A stretch of DNA of 64,000 bases, from NCBI GenBank assembly GCA_964247055.1, contig OZ176051.1, forward strand, positions 14,322,001 to 14,386,000, read 5' to 3'. Positions 32,207-43,480 of this stretch are shown piece by piece; positions within the stretch are counted from its first letter, which is position 1; every line of letters starts with the position of its first letter. The translations under genes and the position numbers were made by a program. The stretch comes from Paragordius varius (Eukaryota > Nematomorpha). A model generated the notes under the pieces. That model searched no databases. It saw only the letters and a program-made list of their open reading frames with translations, and had not been told where the DNA came from.

Positions 32207-33712
32207 TCAACTGAAACAAAGTTTACGATAACGTATGATGAAAATGCCCAGGTAGTGAATAAATCTTCGCCACAAATTAGTATCAACATATATGAATCCC
32301 AATACCAGAATGTTTAGTTCTCCTAAGGCCAAAAGATTAAATATTAAACGCACGGGTAAGATTACAGTGTTCCGGATTACACGATTAACATTACCCGATA
32401 TATACAAGGTATCCACTATAAATTTAGGTAAAATCAATGCAACATACAATAGCATAAGGTACATGATGAACATGGCCTTTTTCACAGCCATATCCCAAAT
32501 GTTGGGTGCCAATTTGATAGTTTCTACTGAAGTTAGCTCCCCTTTAATTGGTAATCTGTATGTTTCATACTCATGATTGTTACTTCGTTTAATAGATGTG
32601 ATAGAAGCGATACGTATATTTCGATTAGCTGTTATTACATCACTCATACTTGCAAACTTTATGGATTGGTATACTAAAGCCGTTATTTTTCCCTTAAAAG
32701 TCTCATGGTAACAAAGAAACCGTTGTCTTGATCGAGCACACGGTTCAGCAACGCTATGACATTTTGAAATATTAGCCATTGATATTCGCATGTGTCGCAA
32801 TCTACGTACCCAAATTAGACGTATAAGGATGGAATTTAATATAATTATTAGCGCTAAGAAGGAACATATTAAAATAATATTGTAAATGAAAAAATAATTG
32901 ACTATTTTAGCGTTAAACTTTGTTACAAACATACATTTTTTCTCAACATTTATGTACGAATTATTGACGCTATAAACTTTAAAGCTGGTATGCTGCATCA
33001 ATCCCTCAGAAAAAGTTGTGATGTCACTTAAGACTGATATCGCATTATGATATTCCGAAGTTTTTATCATTCCTTCTTTCTCATTTATCGTGGATGTATT
33101 ATCACCTATTCTATCCATAATATGCTTAACATATATTTCCTGAGTGTCGAACAAATATATTGCTGGTAAATTTAGGGCGAAAAATATTACAGTATTCACT
33201 ATAATGGAAAGGTAAAGGTATGATTTACTTTGTCTCAATTGTGTAATTCGATGTCCCCGTTTGATACATTCAATCCGATCCCAAAAAAAGTAGAGGCGAC
33301 AAAACATGTTCATTTTGAAGATGGATGTAGTTGTCACAAATATGACTCTACGTGCCCATAATAAAGTTGAACAGTGCTGGAAATATATCTGATGCGCATC
33401 CAGGATACGTTCGAAAACACGTATAAAAGTTAGAGCTATATAACACCAATTATAGTAACAATTCCATTTTAGGAAGTAGTAGGCATTGATGTTTTTGTTT
33501 AAAACAGTATTATCCTGGTCTCGAACAACTTTGTACAAAATAAATGTACAAATGAAACCTAAAATGAGTAATAGGCATTTGGCTATTATATACGCATATT
33601 CTTCAGCTAATCGAAATGTTGAATGTTTATTGCTGACACAGAATGAACCAAGACATGTTTCATTATTTATATAATAGTAGTTTTCGAGCGTGAAACTAAG
33701 TGTGGTCATCAT
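32207..33712 (-). CDS. intronless 7TM receptor, class A-like orphan (paralogue 1)
   Basis: A single open frame of 501 residues from Met to TAA-type end. Seven hydrophobic segments lie at about 38-62, 76-100, 118-143, 164-187, 270-300, 408-435 and 450-478. FFWDRIECI (residues 142-150) sits where DRY is expected, and Cys114 before helix 3 and Cys260 before helix 5 could form the usual disulphide. Helix 7 ends with LGFIYVDTN, a loose NPxxY equivalent. The third intracellular loop is long (about 301-407) and basic. The ligand is unknown, and the family is too divergent for a closer call. The protein at 43,481-44,941 is an obvious paralogue; the two agree almost perfectly in helices 2-3 and in the IKFAS, VITANRNIRIASIT loop motif and differ in the N-terminus and extracellular loop 2. 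Conservation of both frames argues that both encode working proteins. Confidence 0.8.
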   Translation of the reverse strand: MMTTLSFTLENYYYINNETCLGSFCVSNKHSTFRLAEEYAYIIAKCLLLILGFICTFILYKVVRDQDNTVLNKNINAYYFLKWNCYYNWCYIALTFIRVFERILDAHQIYFQHCSTLLWARRVIFVTTTSIFKMNMFCRLYFFWDRIECIKRGHRITQLRQSKSYLYLSIIVNTVIFFALNLPAIYLFDTQEIYVKHIMDRIGDNTSTINEKEGMIKTSEYHNAISVLSDITTFSEGLMQHTSFKVYSVNNSYINVEKKCMFVTKFNAKIVNYFFIYNIILICSFLALIIILNSILIRLIWVRRLRHMRISMANISKCHSVAEPCARSRQRFLCYHETFKGKITALVYQSIKFASMSDVITANRNIRIASITSIKRSNNHEYETYRLPIKGELTSVETIKLAPNIWDMAVKKAMFIMYLMLLYVALILPKFIVDTLYISGNVNRVIRNTVILPVRLIFNLLALGELNILVLGFIYVDTNLWRRFIHYLGIFIIRYRKLCFS

Positions 33713-34389
33713 TGATTAAATTTACAAAAGTTTTTGGCAACAATATTTATATTACAAATTACTTTTATTCCAATAATGTGCCATCATTTACCTTTCTAAT
33801 TACCAATAGGTATTTCATTAATATGATATATTATTAATTAATTTTGTTCCAAATTTAATTTTATATAAATTTAAAATTAAATCTAATTATTAATAACTTT
33901 TTATTCATACAGTATATACATCTGGTTTTAGGCGGATCATATTAAATTAGCTTTTTACATGCGATTTAATCTTTTTAATTTTATTTTTCTATATTATTTA
34001 TGAAGACACGTAGCCTCTTATTCCCATTTAATTTTAATAATTTATATCAATGGTTAAATTTAAAATAAATAGGGAACATCCCGCGACCTAAAAAAGTCTA
34101 TTCATAAATATATCTCATCAGTTTTTAGATCCATGAGGCTTTTTAAAATTATATAAATATGAATAAAGATTAAGCAGGTGTATCAATGTGTTACAACACA
34201 TAGCTATCAAAGCTTTATCTAAAAATAAAATTTAAAAGGTAGATCATATTTTTTTAGAATAAAAAGGCATTAGTTTGATAGATTTAAGCTAACTCAACAT
34301 GGTAAATGATTATAATGCATACCCGTATTCCAGGGAAGCCATGTAAATTTGATTACAAACGCATATCCAAATTTTACTATTACATTGCT
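33713..34389. other. AT-rich upstream region of the 7TM gene
   Basis: No gene or element is recognised. It contains the likely promoter side of the minus-strand receptor gene, but I see no firm promoter motif. Confidence 0.45.
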
Positions 34390-34790
34390 TTAAGAATGAA
34401 TCGTGTACCGGTTGGAGGGAGGGAAATATTGTCGACAGAACGGGATTATCCTACAAAATAAACGACAGGGGCAAAGTTATTGGCAAACATGCTGACCAAT
34501 CAAAAAATCGTATAGACAAGTCTGCTGAGGAAGACGGTAAGCCATCCATATCCACCGATAACTCACACATTAGCAAAATGCTATCTCATACATCCTCCTC
34601 AACCTAAAGCAACCCTACGGAACACGAAATAATAACACGTGAAAACATAAACAAGCGTCTATATTCGGCACAAGTTAGATTATTCCCAGACAAACAAATG
34701 AAGCTTCTTCAACTACTACTCATCGGTACCCGATCCAGTCCCGGAAACGCCACCGATATCAAGCTCAAAAAAGGTATGTTAATGGGTTAA
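34390..34790 (+). mobile_element. Gypsy-type fossil fragment (end of pol)
   Basis: A short plus-strand remnant resembling the C-terminal tail of a Gypsy polyprotein, the region behind the integrase core. It is a fragment without LTRs or other recognisable parts, and it is broken. A comparable region is seen in the elements at 25.9-31.1 kb and 47.7-49.4 kb. Confidence 0.55.
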
Positions 34791-34885
34791 TTATTATACC
34801 GTTATTTTCACGTTACCTCTATACATATTAACTTGGTTTTGAATTCAAATGATTTTAGTTACCATCCTACGTTAACTATTCTCTC

Positions 34886-36000
34886 TCTATATATATATAT
34901 ATATAATGACCATTTTAACGTATAATTTGTTTTATTGCCTCAAAAAAAGAAAAATCAAGGTGTTTGGATATATAGTGGAACAGTTTTGGAATTAACGGTT
35001 CTTTATTAAAAAAATGGAAAAGGAACCGAAATCAGAAAAAACTGACTTCAAACCTGACCAAACGGTTCCGGTTTAAATTCCTTTTTTTACCATACTAAAG
35101 CTAAATATTTTAAGTTTTATTCCAATCAATAGTCCGCTCTGTAATATAATCTCGAAGAGAAAAATAACTATTATAATTAAATTATTATTATCAGGAATGC
35201 CTAAACTTAGCAACTCTCAAAATAAAAAATTGAAATTGAAAGAATTTTATAAAATTAAAATAAAGGTAGCAATCACAATATTTTCATAACGCTAATAATC
35301 ATGTTGAAATATCAATTTCACTTTACTGCCCAACAACAGGGCCGCTATATTTTTAGATAATAATAATTTAACAACATCTCTGCCTAACAATGAGGCAGTC
35401 GCAGTATTTTTAAATAACAAAATAACAACACCTCTGGACCGTAATAATTTGGAAAATAATAATTTAACAAGACCTCTGCCTAACAATGGCGCCTCCCTAT
35501 TTTTCGACAAAATCCATACTATAGAGGACCTTAATAATATTAGTAATAATACGATAAAAAATAAATGTGGATTATATATATAATATTATATATTTATGTT
35601 TAGGGATGCAGTTTAAATGAATATTTAAATTTTTTGATGTTTTTATTACCTAAGGATTGTCACTATTTTTAGGACAGGCTTTTTCTAAAAATTTTTTTTT
35701 TCGGGCCACGCATTCGAACGCAGTTTGAATACTGCTTTTATACAACAACTATATTTAACTAAGTCGATTTTTTCGCTCAGAAACTAATATCATTATAATT
35801 ATCAAAACATTTGCTAAGCAAACCGTCGTTTTCAAAGGAATGGGGTTGAATGTGCATGTTTTTTTCACGTTTTGGACGGGCCACATTTCATCTCGCTCAC
35901 GGGGCTTGAATTTGATTATATTTTTGTAAAGCTAGGGATTGCGGGGAGGGGGCGCCATCGAGGATTCATTCACCATGCGCCAGAAATGCAAAAGTTATAA
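34886..36000. other. mixed repeat region with a short repetitive open frame
   Basis: It contains a (TA)n tract at 34,889-34,905 and two blocks shared with 21.66-21.90 kb (34,916-35,045 and 35,880-35,990). Between them, about 35,313-35,580 (+) has an open frame with repeats of about 20 residues built on LPNNxA..FLDNNNL (three diverged units). No start, splice signal or family supports it as a gene, but the repeat is in phase with the reading frame. Confidence 0.4.
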
Positions 36001-37275
36001 TTTGAAAAATAGACATGAATTTAAACCTGAGTTTCGGTAGGCATTGACATGTATATAATAAAGCGTCTAAAATGCAAAAATATTAAATGTCAATAATTCA
36101 ATTTAAGTATCAATTTTGTATAATATCGGTTTGTATATCTGTTTTTATTGAAATTGAAACTTGTCGCTTGAGAAATAAAAACAAATATAAGCATTTTAAA
36201 TATAAATACCAAAATACTATAATCGTCTAGTTTAAATTGAACAAGCTTTATAATTTATGAACTGCCCATCTAATCTCCAAGGGTTATTATCAAAGTTAAG
36301 TATAGTGCAAAAAGCACCAGACAATGTTGATATTATGATTTATAATATAAAGATTATTCTTTAACAAAATTTTCAAATTTTATACTTTATACGAAAAAAT
36401 CTATTTTTTTATAAAGTCGCTTTTCATAAATATCAAGGCTCATTTGAACAACACATATAAATTATGTTTTTTAAATCCAATAAATATCAATTAAATTTTT
36501 GCAAACGGAACATTAAAATGTTAGTTAATTTTATGTATATTCGGAAAACTATCTAAACAGTTGTTTATTTACAATGAAGAGCTCTGCAACCCTAATTTGT
36601 TAGCGCGGACAAAAAAGTGAGAAGGTCATGAAGTGTCAAATAATTCTCTCTCAAACAAACTCGCAGAATGTTATCCAAATTATTATAAACTCCGACATGA
36701 ACTTAATTCCAATTTTAAAAAGAAGATTTATTTCATAAAATATTATTTTTGTGCGCACTGTTACCAAATGGTGATTAGTCTATCATACAGGTTTGAGCAA
36801 AGCGTCAAGAGGTTTTCAATAATTGGGCCAACAATACGATTAGAATCACGTTTAATTATGAATATAAATGCTGATGTAATGAGACGGTTAATACTCTAGA
36901 ATATCTATTTAGTTGGTTATCTCTTAACAATGTGCATTTTAAGAGGAATTTTTGGAATTATTGGAATATTTTAAATCTAAATTTAATTTAAGAAGTCAAT
37001 TATATTCATTTTTAAATGAAAGTTGCGGATCGTTTTCTAAATAAACCATATTTCTTTTATGTGTGGTTCCTGACTAAACAATATTCAAGATAAATTCTAT
37101 TTTGTTTTACAAATTCGTAAAACCTGTGTAAATATGAGTTAAAGAATATTTATCTAAATTATTATTAAGATTGTTTGAAATAATATTTTGTTAACGTTCT
37201 CGAAATTATAGAATCTCCACATGATAAAAACAATAAGTATTGAGTAGTGTGGCTTATAAATTTTATATAAATAAA

Positions 37276-37447
37276 CTTTTTGTCTTGTCGGATATAGTTA
37301 CGCATTTAAACTGGTGAAATTTCGGGAAGCAGGGGGAGCAGTGCAGGGGCCCAATGCAAACCAGAAGCTTTAATCCTTTCATCAAATTTTAATTGGGCCA
37401 CTTTTTATTGTGCAGGGGGGAGGGGGTGGGTACAATTTATAGCTTCG
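37276..37447. mobile_element. insertion of about 170 bp present only in copy 2
   Basis: Copy 1 runs from TATAAATTTTAGATAATG directly to AATGATCCCAACTCAAAATG. Copy 2 has about 170 bp between these words, with G-rich blocks (GCAGGGGGAGCAG and GTGCAGGGGGGAGGGGG) and GGGCCCAATG/ATTGGGCC as a short inverted pair. This is probably a small DNA transposon, family uncertain. Confidence 0.5.
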
Positions 37448-38291
37448 GCAATGATCCCAACTCAAAATGACTTATTAAAAATATATTTTAAGATGTATTT
37501 ATTATTTATTTATGCACTACTAGATAATGGCCATTTTAAATAATAACATGAGTCATTGTGTATATCTGATAACATTAGCTTGTGGTGATTATTGCTCGAA
37601 TGCATACCCTGATCACACATACCTATCTGCCGTTAATCTGTTCCCAAAACAGAATCCACTCTTGGAGAAAATGATAATGGAAAATCACAAAAAACATGCC
37701 TAAATTTGATTTTTATGATTAATTTTTTTAGATTAAATTTTATATGCAAATAAAACGAAGTCGCATATATTAGTTAATGATGATTAATGTCAGTGTTTTA
37801 AACGTTAACGAATCACACTTTACCGATGAATATTCCGAATTTTTCATCATAACAAAATCCACAAAAATTTTATGAAATTTGAATTATTATATTCCCATCC
37901 AAAATAAAATGAATGATAATTTGGGAAAATCATAATATTGGGACGGTCTGTTGAAAATAATGTTATGATAATAAGAAACGATAAATTATTTATTCGTAAA
38001 AATCAATCAAGCTATATTTGGTTATATTAAGTCAAATGGCTAAATATAATTTTTTATAATTCTTCTATTTATTTTTCTTTTACAATGTGTTGTCTTTATA
38101 AATATGTAAGAATTTATTATATATTATCGTAACCCCTAGATGTATTTACTATTTAAATCAATGAAAAAAGCTTGCCCATTATTATTTAACTGTAAGAGAT
38201 TTAAAAAGACATATATAACTATTTACCGAATATATAATCCATATTTTACCCTGATAATTAAAATATTTGAATATGATAATTATAGAAATAA

Positions 38292-40606
38292 TCTATATAT
38301 TTATAAAAAAATGGTGGCTTTGTGATCTGTTTTCAGAAAACCGGTAGGATCATTCAAATCCAAATAGCGAAATATAATCATTAAGGAATGCCCCGACAAT
38401 AGCTTTGCCCCTTTTTGAATTAGGCTCCCAGTTCGGGCCCACCCCGTGTAAAAACGGGGTTTTTTGAAAACAGAAGACACAAAAACCTTGTCTTTGAGAC
38501 AATTTCCCGGAAAACGTCCTGGACCATTCGATTTCAAATATAGTTTTTTTTACTTATTTTCGATTGGGCCGAACATAATCAGTTTTTTAATTTAGGCCCT
38601 CTTTTTACCCGCTCCCCCCACCCCCGTAAAATGCCATTTTTTTATAAATATTGTCCAGAAAAATAAATTTTTGAAAATATTTTTTTCTCAAGGTATGAGA
38701 CTGTAAAAATTCAATAAGGATTCCAGGTATTCCCTGTTAAAAGGCAAAAATTTTAGTCAAGCGTTACCTTCATATCGAAATAGCGTGCTTTTGAGGCTAA
38801 ATTTCAATAACCTCTCCCATATGAGTTCAATAACTGCTTAAAGTATTACCCGTAGATAGTAAAAAATTTAAGTCGAGCGGATTTTTTAAAGTAGCCGTTA
38901 AATAGGCCCTTTACTCTCTAAAAAATGCGCTATCATTGAACTATTATTTATTTGAAGCCATTCTTCCATAAACTATTATTAATAACATATGGAATGAATG
39001 ATGTTCCAGGTATTCCCGTATAAAGGCAAATTTTTTTATCTAACTACATTTTTATATTGGCCTCTGGGTAGGGGGCTACCCGCCTACAACTGCGCCATCA
39101 TAACAGCATGTTAAAATTGTCTATCTCAATATTCTCCCTGTTAAAAGGTAAAAATTTTAGTCAAGCGTTTCTTTGATGATAGCTGCTCGGTAAGGAGATA
39201 CCCGCTAAAAACTGACCATCATATCGAAATAGCGTGCTTTTGGGGCTAAATTTCAAAAAACCTCTCAGGCCATGTGAGTTCAATAACTGCTTAAAATATT
39301 ACCCGTAACAAGACAAAAATTTAAGTCGTGCGATTTTTTAAAAATTAGCCGTTAATAAAGCCTTTCACGCCCTGAAAAATGCGTTACCATAGAGTAATTT
39401 TTTAATTTTGAGGCAATTTATCCGAAAACTAATGAGACCATATGATATCAATCATTTCCAGGTATTCTCTGTAAAAAAATATTAATTAACGCTTTTTTTG
39501 TATCAGCCTCTGGGGACGGAGCTATCGGCTTACAACTGCGCCACCATATCAAAATTGCGTTGTTTAGGAGTTAGTAGAAAACCTATCAGGCCCGCAAAAA
39601 TTTGGGTCGGGCGGATTTTTAATTAGCGGTTAATTAGGTTCTGTGTAGAGGGCTACTCGCGTAAAAATGCGTGAAGTATATCGATACAGCATGTCTTTGT
39701 AGCCAAATTTCAGAAATGAGACTATGTGAGTTCAATAAGGGATCAAATATTAATTACCCCTTAAAAAGCAAATATTTAAGTATAGGGGGTTAAATGAGTG
39801 GCTAAGAAAAGTTTAATGCCCTCAAAAATCCGCCGCCATAGAACAATTTTTTGTGAAGCAATATTTCTAAGAATAGAAACATATTGACATTTTAATTCCA
39901 GATATTCCCCATATAAAGACAAAAAATTTGCCCCACGCTTTTTTATACCTGCTTCTGGGTAAGCTACCCAATGCGTGGTTTTGGAACTAATTTAAAACTT
40001 ATGCCATATGAGCTCATTTAAAGTTCGAAATAATACTCGTAACTAGGTAAAATCAAGGTGAGGTCTTTTTTTATTAGCCGTTAATTTGAGGCCTTTATGG
40101 CCTAAAAATACGCCATCATATAACGATTATTTAGTGTTAAGGTATTCTTTCGAATAAGCTATAAGACGATGGTCTCAAAGATCATTCAAAATATTTTCCC
40201 TAAAAAGGCAAAAAATTTAACCTAGCGCTTTTTCCATGTAAGCTGATGGGTAGGTGTCTACCGGTTTAAAACTGAGATGCCATACGAAAATGGCCGGGCT
40301 TAGGAGCTAATTTAAAGTTTTAAGAAGCCATATGTGTTCAATAAAGGCTTTAAATATTACTCATAAAAAGGTAAAAAATATAGTATAGCGTTTTTTTCGT
40401 TAGCCGTCAATTTGGGGCCTTTACACCAGTAAACAATATATTAGTGAATGCAATGTTTTGAAAATCCTATGAGATCCTAGCTATTAAATAATGTTTCGAA
40501 ATAATCCACATATAATGATCCCTTTTTCCAAAAAGCGCCCCCGTCCCCCTTCCCAGAAGTCCGAAGGACTTCCTCGGGCCACCTAGCAGCACGAGATTTA
40601 CACCAG
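38292..40606 (+). mobile_element. non-autonomous Helitron, proved by an empty paralogous site
   Basis: It begins TCTATATATTTATAAAAAAA right after a host A and ends CACGAGATTTACACCAG right before a host T. A hairpin (GAAGTCCGAAGGACTTC) lies about 35 bp before the 3' end. The empty site is preserved in duplication copy 1 at about 2,790, where GAATAA continues directly into TTGTCAAT. These are the hallmarks of Helitrons: 5' TC, 3' hairpin and CTRR-like end (here CCAG; the second copy has CTAG), insertion between A and T, and no target duplication. The interior, about 38,690-40,490, is a degenerate array of short blocks such as TATTCCCTGTTAAAAGGCAA and TCATATCGAAATAGCGTG repeated many times. No Rep/helicase gene is seen. 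Confidence 0.88.
40556..40572 (+). terminator. 3' hairpin of the Helitron
   Basis: GAAGTCCGAAGGACTTC forms a 7-bp stem with a 3-base loop. In Helitrons such a hairpin near the 3' end marks the end of transposition. The same hairpin is found in the minus-strand copy at 55.5 kb. Confidence 0.8.
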
Positions 40607-41276
40607 TTGTCAATAATAATTCTCTTGGAGAGCCGTCAGATTGTAGCTTAAAACTGAATAATTAACTTCCGAATCTCTGAGAAATATATCATATATAAAA
40701 AATTTTATATGTGAAGCTTAAACACAGTCAAAATATAAAAAAATACTAGGTGCAAAAATGCAAACAAAAAAAATAATCAATGGACCCTGAGAGCACAGAG
40801 ATTTATTTTATTTTTTTATTATATATAAAAGATTTTATAGCGTAAAAAACTTCTATTAATACTTTCAAATTTTTAGGAATTTTCAGCTGAATTTTTACAA
40901 GACCAATTAATTTTATTAGAAACAACAGTATAATTTTTATATGAAGCGTATCCATCCGCATTTATTTTTGTTTACTGATAATATAATGTTTTTTCAAAAA
41001 TATTACTTTTTTGCGTTTTATTTTTAACAAACCCATTAAAAACTTTACCCTTTGCATTTATAAAATTCATGGGATTTTATATTTGATATTTTACAGATAA
41101 ATTTGGTTTTACCATTTTTTAGTAAATTTTCAACATAATGAACGACGTTAAATAGAACTCAAACAATTTTTTATGCGTTAAATTACCTTAAGACACTACG
41201 GCACCTTAATTGGTATTGTTTCGACATTTTATAACTGAGTCCATTTTTTCATCCGAAATCATTAGGCCATTTTAAT

Positions 41277-42432
41277 CAGGTGTAGTTATAAGTCTTTACC
41301 ACTTTTAGGCGAAAAACAGGAAATTTTTGAAAAAAAATATTTTATTATATACAAAATACTGTCCATCAGCTTTTACACATTTCGCCCATCTCTCATATAT
41401 TGTATGAAGGCCATTCCATACATGTCATTTCAGCAAACTATTTAAGCCGTTTTCCAAAGTGCAAAAATATTGAAGTGCTGCCTCAGAGAGTGTGCTCTAT
41501 TGATACCAAGGGATAATTCTCAGTGCACCTGGTCAGTGGAGTCCATATGTGAAAATTTTCCCATCAAAGATATGACTAGTGTCTTTACTGCTGCTAATTA
41601 AGCCGGCATTGTCAAATAGATAAATCTTTTACGTCTTCTGTTCATCCCGATCGTGTTTTGATTAATACACGGTTTATTATCAGGCGACAGCGTTGTGTGT
41701 CAGTTTCACCGGGCTTTTAAAGCTCCTATTGCATATATCACTGTGATCCCACCACAGACATAGATGGTCGCATTTTCAAAGCAATACGGCGTGTTAATAA
41801 ACCGGCTTGGCCGCGTAAAAGCCATATTTTTGCGCTTTTGATTCACAAAAAGCCTGTCACCCATCACAAGAAAAATACCTCAAATGTTGTCAGGATTAGT
41901 TCACTTTGCTATTTTTTATTAGACCTTCTATCTAATTGTGCAGGAACCATAACTGAGTTTATTTGTTGCTTGTAGACATTTATTGGTTTTTTTTGTGATG
42001 AATATAATGCTTCGGTTAATTGTGTTGAATTACATCAGGGTCATCATTCAATAACTCCTGTACCTTATCGGCTTCGCAGTCGTGGTCTATCAGAGCGCCC
42101 AATTTACATTTAATAACTTTTAATATTTTGAAACCATGTTTCACATGTATTAATCGATAGTTAATGCTCACTATATATATTTTTTCTAGCAGATGACTTG
42201 CATTTTTTCGATGGAAGAAAAAAAGGCAATACATGTCTCAAATGTCCTTTAGGCACGAAATTCGACATTATAATTGAATGAAAAAATTAAGACGCTATTT
42301 TTTGGCCGGCTCGACTTGTGCATGTTTGTCGTTTAATGTCGGATGAACAAAATTCGTCTATTTTATTGGCTGCGTACTTTTTGAAAACGTCTTATCTCAG
42401 TAAAACTCGTAAAAACTTATAACCACATTGGG
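41277..42432 (-). mobile_element. mariner element relic with both terminal repeats (copy 2)
   Basis: The left end CAGGTGTAGTTATAAGTCTT and the minus-strand right end CCCAATGTGGTTATAAGT are related inverted repeats. On the minus strand the transposase pieces run from GALIDHDCEADKVQELLND (helix-turn-helix region, about 42,000-42,090) through HLCLWWDHSDI (about 41,740-41,770) to YERWAKCVKADGQYF (about 41,350-41,400). The reading frame is broken many times. The same insertion occurs in copy 1 (3.78-4.61 kb), so it predates the duplication. Confidence 0.85.
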
Positions 42433-43101
42433 TATAAGCTGTTTTTAATTAAATATCTTTTAAAAGCATTAAACCATATAAATTAATACAAGTCAGTGGT
42501 AAATCTTTATTAACATAAAATAGACTCTTTCGATTAGACAACAGTAAAAATGTTATTTGGTGATAATACTTATTACATACAGAGGTCAAACACCTGTTGA
42601 GGCTGATATAAATTTTCTCGATATTATACGACGGGTCGAAATGTATGGCACCCAACTTCAGCCGGCACAAGTACTCTTATATTCAAAAATTACAATTTAC
42701 TTTCAAAATAACGACCTTTGATGTCAAGAAAATAATGGATACTCAATCCAATAAAGTCAATGGATATATTGTTTATGTATAAAGTTTCAATAGCTACAAG
42801 TATTTTTTTTAATAAATTTTATATAAATATAGGACCATGACGGTGTAGGACTGATGTTAGCCCTCGCATATATGCAAATCTTTGTATATCAAAATAACAT
42901 TCGAATCAACACTTTATCTTGGGTTAAAATTCGAAAATTAAGTTTTAAGCGAAAATTATTTCTCATCAAATTAAGAAGAATTTGTAATATAAATTTAATA
43001 TAAGGAAGATTCTTATAAAATGGGTGCTTTTAACTAAAAAAATTATTGTTATTAATTATTTTTCAGACATTACATTAATATTTATTTGTGCGATCTAGTT
43101 A

Positions 43102-43105
<4 letters not shown>

Positions 43106-43136
<31 letters not shown>
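43106..43136. repeat. (TA)n microsatellite
   Basis: About 15 TA units just before the pseudogene exon at 43,147. A TA run is also found in the neighbouring intron of copy 1, though not at the same place. Confidence 0.9.
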
Positions 43137-43142
<6 letters not shown>

Positions 43143-43480
43143 AAATAGGTTTACTATAAGAATACCGGTGAATTTTATTTCAAAACACGAAATCAAAGAA
43201 ATTTTTTTTGGAAAAATGTGTTAAATATCACACATTTTTGCGCATGCCTACCAATCAAATGATTAAAGGATCGGTTTATAGTAAGATATTGCGTTTATAA
43301 ACATATACCATTTACAACGTATAATTTTTATATAATAATCATAAATGTACTAAAAATTACCATAATAAGATATGCCAGCATCCAAATCTTAATAGACGTA
43401 TGCAATAATTTTTGTCATTCCTGTTCCGTACCGATAGGAAAAAATATTTAAAATTTTATTAAAATAAAAAAGCATTTTTT

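Noticed and set aside
38301-38537. Open frames over the Helitrons (also 56,532-57,007)
   Set aside because: They come from repeated non-coding Helitron sequence; no Rep, helicase or other domain is visible.
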